This document shows positions 58,269 to 64,000 of a DNA stretch of 64,000 bases, piece after piece. Source of the stretch: Nyssa sinensis (Eukaryota > Streptophyta > Magnoliopsida > Cornales > Nyssaceae). Numbering within the stretch: position 1 is the stretch's first letter; the number at the start of each line of letters is the position of its first letter. The position numbers and the translations under genes were made by a program. The DNA is taken from positions 36,822,824 to 36,886,823 of the forward strand of contig CM018035.1 of the NCBI GenBank assembly GCA_008638375.1, in the 5' to 3' direction. Below the pieces are notes generated by a model. It made no database searches. It was given only the letters and a program-made list of their open reading frames with translations, and was not told the DNA's origin.

Positions 58269-60814
58269 TGTAATATCCCGACCCGGGATATCGGGTCACA
58301 TGACACGTGTTACGAGAAAAAAAGAAATTATGTATATATAATTAATTAATTATTAAATTAATTAATTAATTATAAGAAATGGATATATATATATATATAT
58401 TAATTAAATGAATATATGTATATATATATTAAATGGATGATATATGTAAAAATAAAAAATAAATAAAAAGGTGAAAGAAGAAAAAGTGTGAATGGGTGTG
58501 TGTGTGTCGGCTGGTGTGTGTGTGTGTGTGTGTTGTCTTATATGTGTATATGTATATATATGTATATATTATATGTATAAATATCTCAAAACAAATTAAT
58601 GCAAAGTAGGAAAGAGAAAAAAGAAAAATTGATGAGATGGGAGGGCTGTGTAGGGCTACAATCAGAAAGAAGAGAGAGAGAACAGTAGAGAGAGAAAATG
58701 AGGAGAGAGAGAGGTCGGTTATCCTTGCCTTAAAAGCCAAAACATGCAAAGCATGTTGTTCTCTCACGAAAGAAATCAGAGAAGGAGGAACTGAGGAAGT
58801 AGAAGAAGAGATTAAGAGCAAGAAAGAAAGAGAAAAACAGTGGTGAAAGGTGAACCCACCTAAACCTTTGAAATTCTCTCTCTAGAAGTTATGATTTAAT
58901 ATGAACTGTTTAGGGTTATTTTCATACGTATGATGTATTATATGTGTTTAAAACTTGATCAAGCATGAAAATTTGCTATGAAAACTACTAAAAATACCTA
59001 ACCCACGAAAAATCTCCATTAAAGACCATGCTATAGCAGGTCTGAAACGAGGGGAGCCAAACTCTTTTTGGTGTATATGGACTTCAAGAAGAAGTCATGA
59101 GGGTTATAAAAACGTGTGACCGCGACCAAAAATCACAAACAATGGCCCTCAAATAATGAGTTGCAGGTTACGGGTGTAAGACCCAATCCTTTTAACTTTG
59201 TGTTAACTTGATATTTAAGAACGAGATATGAATCCCCATGAAGAGGGGATCATAACAAACAAAACCTCATAATTTTTGGTTCAGAAATAAGCACGAACGA
59301 ACAACTTACAGTTTGGATTATTCCATCCTAAACCGAACGTATGATGAGGTTTTAAAGCCTAAAACGAATGCCAAACCCTTAACCAATGTTCTAGTAATGG
59401 ATTAGGGTAGAAACAGTGAGAAACAATTGAGTAGAACGTCACGAAATAGAAAGAAAAGGGAAACTGCAACTAGGGTTTTCAGTCGGTCGAAGTGGGGAAG
59501 AAGAAGACGGGTCAACTCGGCCTTTGAATGAGACTGAGTCGACTCGGACATGTGGCAGCCTCTGGGCTTGCCACCTATTAATTGGAACGACGCCGTTTTG
59601 AGTGTCGGTTTAAATTAAATGAGACCTAGGGCTGACGTCAAGATGACGTCAGCCACATGTAATAAACCGGATAGACCGGTTGGTTTATGACTAGACCGGA
59701 CCGGTTCACTTATATTTGGACCAAACCCTCTGGTTTTCTGTTTTAATTAAAATGAAATAAACCAATACTTTTGGTTATTACGAACTGACCCCAGAGTTTC
59801 TGAGAAACTCTACTATGGCCCAACTGAGGGAAATATTATGCAATAAAGCCCCTGAAAAATAATTAAATAATTAATTTAATTATTTAATAAATAAGGTTAA
59901 ATTACTATTTTGCCCTTGTGGCATAAATAGAGCAAACGAAGTTCAAATTAAACATATGAATAGTGTAATTTTACTATTTTGGACATTCTGAGATCAATGG
60001 TAGGGTCCGTTTTACAAGACGGGGCCCAAAAAAATAAATACACGTAAGGGGTAAATGACCAAAATACCCCTTGACCCAAAATTTACAAGTTATTAGTATA
60101 TTCTTACTATCTTGGACCTTCTGAGTCCAATGGTGAGGTCCACGACACGAAACGGGGTCCCGAAAAAAAAAGACACGTAAAAGGGTAAAATGACCAAAAT
60201 ATCCCTGGTACCCCTAAAGCCAAAATGAAATCAGAGAAGGTCTAAATTAACTTTCCTTGACATCCCGGACTTAAAAATGGAGTCCAAATTTCGAAACGAA
60301 GTACGTAAAAATATGACACGTAAAACGATAAATGACCATTTTGTCCTTTTACATATAACAGTCCGAATTAAATGATTGGAAAGCCTAAACTGACTTTCTT
60401 CGACACTCCGGACTCAATGGTAGAGTCTATTCGACCAAAAGAAATGTCTAAAATAAAAAGACATAAAATTTGATGAATAGCATCTGTCAGATGACTATGA
60501 ATTAGAGTAATGCCAAAGTACTAATACTAAGGCAAGTACGAGAAACGAAATGCGAAAAGACACGACACGTAAACATGTTAAATAAATAACTTTAAATTAA
60601 AGTTAATGGAACTCCCAGAAGAGTATAAATTGAAATAAATTCAATTCCTAACACATTAAATTATGTCATAGGTTACAAGTACGAGTTAAATTAAGTACCT
60701 ATGAAATTGTGAAATCGTTTTAGGATCTAATACGGTTTAAGCATAAGTTAAGGAATATCGAAATGACATTACAGTGAATGTGAAGTTGATGAGGTGTTTA
60801 TGGATTGTTCTTAG

Positions 60815-60868
60815 GAACTACAAGGAAAGTGGGAAAGCGCATTTTAGCACTAACCCTAAAGAATCAAG
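60815..60868 (+). other. Exon-like cassette of E2
   Basis: 54 nt between ttgttcttag (ending 60814) and tcaag|gtgagtaac (GT at 60869). Same length as in E1. Confidence 0.45.
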
Positions 60869-62010
60869 GTGAGTAACCCTATGTTTGAATTGGAGATTTA
60901 ACTCCATGGATTTGAAAAAGTTTTAAGTTCAAAGATATGAAGTATTTGAAGTTCAAATTCAGTATTCACATGATTCAGCTTTTAATTGTACTGTTTTATA
61001 ACTCTATTATGACATGCTCAGTGATTGGTATCTATCATAGTTTTCTTAAAACATATTTCAGCATGTCTAAAGTTTTAAATGCCAAATTATGTTAAATACT
61101 CTGAATTTGATAGTTACTAGTATTTGAAGTCCTATTGTAGAAATTATACATTTCATGTTTTAATTACTCATAAAAGTATCTATTGAAGAAGTTATGTGAT
61201 AAATGTTTTACAAGATAAATGGTACTAAGTACCACCCCCTATGAAGGTTGAAATCCTTCGGGATTCAACAGTGAATGCCCGGTAGCAGGATCTAATCCCC
61301 CAGGCAAATGAGATCGACAGTATTGGCAGTAAAATGGGAGTCTGGTTCGAAACAGATTCCACCTAATTAAAGAGAAAAGATGACAAGTGATTTTGAAAAT
61401 GGAAGCAGGTTTTACCCTCATTTTCAAATATATATTTATGTGATTTAAAGTTTATATAATTTATCTGATGAAGTACGAGTTCTGCTTAGATATCTTAAAT
61501 GTTTCCAAGGTATTTGAAATGCATATGTTTTGAGTTATATACTCTATTTGTCGAAGTGCGAGTTTAGCTTGAATACTTTAAATGTTTCAAAGCTATCTGT
61601 TTAAGAATGCATGTACTTTGTATTCTAAATTGTATAAACAATTAGCAGTGAATGTTTTACAACTCTTATGTACTAAAAACCACTGCTAGTTGAAAACCCC
61701 ATGACGAACACTGGAATTGCTCACAAGCTTAGATTGGCTTACCCGGACTTTGTTCGGACCCCCCTTTCAGGTGATGCAGCAGACAGGGTCTTAAGGACTA
61801 CAACGATGAGTCTAGCTGTTTTTGGAAGGATCTGTTGAGTAGTTTCTTTTGAAAAACCTATGAACATTTGTAGTCTGTTTTGTATTAATAGACAATGTAA
61901 GAATGTGTAATAGGCCCTCAGGGCAACCGAATATGTATTGTATTAATGTATGAAGTCTTTAAGATTTAGTTATACTCTGAATGTGTAACCATGTATGTTA
62001 AGTATGGAAA

Positions 62011-62114
62011 CAGCAGTATCGGACGGATGTGCATAATTTAAAAATGAGAAAAGAAAATAAAAAATTTTTCACGCTTCTGCAATCATGTGTAGCACATCTA
62101 TTCGATACCGCTGC
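62011..62114 (+). other. Inverted repeat of the GL-A 3' end, E2 copy
   Basis: cagcagtatcggacggatgt (62011-62030) and gcacatctattcgataccgc (62093-62112) are imperfect reverse complements around an aaagaaaataaaaaattttt spacer. Equivalent to 8541-8643. Confidence 0.6.
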
Positions 62115-62207
62115 AGATGCGAGCCTTGTCTCAGGGCCTTCGGGTCTCGGGGCGGCGATCGAGATCCGGTAATCCGCAGAGGGTGGGTTTCGGGTTGTGA
62201 CATTGAC

Positions 62208-63587
62208 GCCACTGCAGGGCATGAGCTTATGAGCTTCATGGATGCCTACTCTGGGTACAACCAGATCCAGATGTACCCTCCAGACAAAGAGAAGATAGCT
62301 TTCATAACCAAATGAGGGCTCTACTACTACAGAGTAATGCCTTTCGGTTTGAAGAACGTTAGAGCCACTTATCAGCCGTTGGTGAACAAGATGTTCAGCC
62401 TACTACTCGGTAGTACCATGGAGGTATACATCGATGACATGCTGGTGAAGAGTCTGCAGAAAGGTAGTCACCTCCAGCACTTAGCCCAGACCTTCGATAT
62501 CCTCAGACAGCACAAGCTGAAGCTCAACCCCTCGAAATGTACCTTCGGGGTTACGAAGGGAAAATTCTTGGGATACATTGTCTCTTAGAGGAGTATCGAA
62601 GCAGACCCCACTCAGATCCAAGCTCTGATTGGACTGAAGTCACCAAGAACCAGGAAGGAAATTCAGGCACTGAATGGCAGAATTGCGGCACTGAGCAGAT
62701 TTATCTCCAAATCCACTGATCGCTGCCTACCTTTCTTCAAAGCTCTGAAGGGCAGCAAAGCTTTGCAGTGGACGGAAGAATGCGAGAAATCCTTTCAAAA
62801 ACTAAAGGAGTATCTAGCCTCTCCAGAGCTCTTGTCAAAACTAGTACAAGGAGAAAAGCTACTCTTGTACCTCGCAGTTTCTAAAAACGCGGTCAGCTCC
62901 GCATTGATCAGACAGGACAGGGGAGTACAAAGGCCTATATTCTACGTCAGTAGGACATTACTTGACACGGAAAAAAGATATCCAGAAGTAGAAAAGCTGG
63001 CCTATGCCTTGGTCATATCAGCTCGGAAGCTTCGACCTTATTTCCAAGCCCATCCAATCGAGATCCCAACTGCCTATCCTCTGAAGTCAATACTGAAGAA
63101 ACCTGAGGTATCGGGAAGATTGGTGAAGTGGTCTGTGGAGCTAGGGGAATTTGACATATCATATGTACCCCGAAACTCCATCAAAGGGCAGGCCTTGGCT
63201 GATTTTGTTGTCGAATTCACCCCGGAACTTCAAGACAAAGCACAACTCATCGAAACCTCGGGAACCTGGCTATTATACATCGATGGATCATCAACCGATC
63301 AAGGCTCAGGAGTAGGCCTTGTACTACAGTCCCCTGAAGGGCTCACGACAGAAAAAGCAGTCAGCTTGGGATTCAAAGCTTCCAATAATGAAGCAGAATA
63401 TGAAGCTCTAATCTTAGGCATGAAGCTTGCCTTGGAATGTGAGGCTCAGAACCTCAAAGTCTTCTCAGACTCTCAACTGGTGGTAAGCCAAGTCCTGGAA
63501 GAATTTGCCATTAAAGACGATCGGATGCTCCGGTATTCCAAACTGGTGAACCACTTGAAGCACTCCTTCCAGACATTCACTATCTAG
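62208..63587 (+). pseudogene. pol: Tat-2 RT C-terminal part and RNase H
   Basis: Resumes after E2 with ATAGHELMSFMDAYSGYNQI, YYYRVMPFGLKN and the intact catalytic box YIDDMLVKS (62427-62453). RNase H follows: WLLYIDGSSTDQGSGVGLVL, NNEAEYEALILGM, VFSDSQLVVSQV, with the acidic residues kept. Nonsense codons are TGA 62313, TAG 62586 and TAG 63585. Tat-1 has sense codons at all three. Confidence 0.93.
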
Positions 63588-64000
63588 AAAATTGAAAGAA
63601 GCCAGAACTATAGAGCAGATACTTTGGCTAACATGGCGTCCCGCCTAAAGTCTGAAGCAAACTCCATAGTAAAAATCTCCTACCAGCCAGGACCTAGCAT
63701 AGAGGAAGCCCAAGTTGCTCAAATTGCTGAACAGCCCTAGAACTGGATGACTCCAATCCTCCAATACCTGCAATCCGGGCTCCTCCCAGAAGATAAAAAC
63801 AAAGCTAGGAGAATCCGAATCAGAGCGGCTCGGTACTTGATCCTGAACAACAAGCTTTTCAGAAGGTCGTATTCTCAACCTCTGTAAAATGCTTAACTCC
63901 AGAAGAATCACAATATGTTTTGGCTGAAATACACGAAGGAATTTACGGGAATCACAATGGGGGCAGAACTATAGCTCACCGAGCTCTGTCTCAGGGCTAT
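63588..64000 (+). pseudogene. int: Tat-2 RNase H-integrase link and integrase N-terminus (cut by window edge)
   Basis: Same frame as Tat-1 (KIERSQNYRADTLANMA). TAG at 63738-63740 in EQP-NWMTPIL; Tat-1 has Gln. A 1-bp deletion near 63884 (ctctgtaaaatg versus ctctgttaaaatg) shifts the frame just before the HHCC zinc-binding region, which is still recognisable at DNA level (cacgaaggaatttacgggaa). The rest lies beyond 64000. Confidence 0.88.

Larger units (their letters stand above)
58269..62202 (+). mobile_element. E2, solo giant LTR (GL-A, 4-kb subfamily)
   Basis: 3934 bp, TGTAATATCCCGACCCGGG...GGTTTCGGGTTGTGACA, exact TSD ttgac (58264-58268 and 62203-62207). Tat-1 RT gives the uninterrupted site. 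It is colinear with E1 nearly throughout: GT-rich tract, GA leader (58660-58720), subrepeats (59960-60450), exon cassette and inverted repeat. E2 plus TSD is 3939 bp, again a multiple of three, so the RT frame is kept but full of stops inside E2. No coding domain. Confidence 0.92.
54573..64000 (+). mobile_element. Tat-2, second Tat-clade retrotransposon (3' part outside window)
   Basis: 5' LTR, PBS, gag, PR, RT, RNase H and the start of integrase, colinear with Tat-1. The left TSD should be agggg (54568-54572). It is split in RT by solo LTR E2. Compared with Tat-1 it has a ~44-bp deletion in the gag N-terminus, different nonsense codons, and a 1-bp deletion near 63884 at the start of the integrase. 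The RT box is intact (YIDD) but the protease is changed (DIG), the reverse of Tat-1. Confidence 0.95.

Overview
This window is plant nuclear DNA made almost entirely of nested LTR retrotransposons. The evidence is two Ty3/gypsy Tat-clade elements (one with the antisense extra ORF typical of that clade), chromovirus-type gag genes with a tRNA-iMet primer site, AT-rich spacers and many TG...CA elements with 5-bp target-site duplications (TSDs). I see no host gene, no rRNA and no credible functional tRNA. The species cannot be named from the sequence.

Nesting, outermost first. CHR-0 is an old chromovirus on the - strand. Its presumed 5' LTR starts at 52433, its gag begins at 52074, and its gag/protease resumes at 20403 and runs to 18879. 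A giant-LTR element, E0 (1-2910 plus 18382-18878), cuts it after the protease. Tat-1 (2911-18376, TSD tatat) sits in E0, and a 4-kb solo LTR, E1 (4746-8733), sits in the Tat-1 gag. A second chromovirus-like element, LR1 (20404-51612, - strand, TSD cttgt), sits in the CHR-0 gag. LR1 has LTRs of about 2.9-3.6 kb but only 1.5 kb of internal DNA, holding a PBS, gag and PPT but no pol. Its left LTR holds E11 (21131-25041) and a chimeric remnant, E12. Its right LTR holds E6 (29894-42563, itself carrying E7 and E5), E3 (44655-47897) and E4 (48042-51355). On the right, Tat-2 (54573 to beyond 64000) sits in the CHR-0 LTR and carries solo LTR E2 (58269-62202) in its reverse transcriptase.

The 3.2-5.3-kb units E1-E7 each have TG...CA ends and a TSD but no internal retrotransposon domain, so I read them as solo LTRs of giant-LTR families. 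They form at least two GL-A subfamilies (about 4.0 kb: E1, E2, E5; about 3.2 kb: E3, E4, E6) and a GL-B family (E7, E8). Shared internal features are roughly 135-bp degenerate subrepeats, an exon-like cassette with splice-site motifs, and in the 4-kb subfamily an inverted repeat near the 3' end.

Both Tat copies keep gag-PR-RT-RNaseH-INT in order and largely in one frame, but nonsense codons break them. Most of those look like C-to-T changes at CAG, CAA or CGA. Two stops are shared by both copies.
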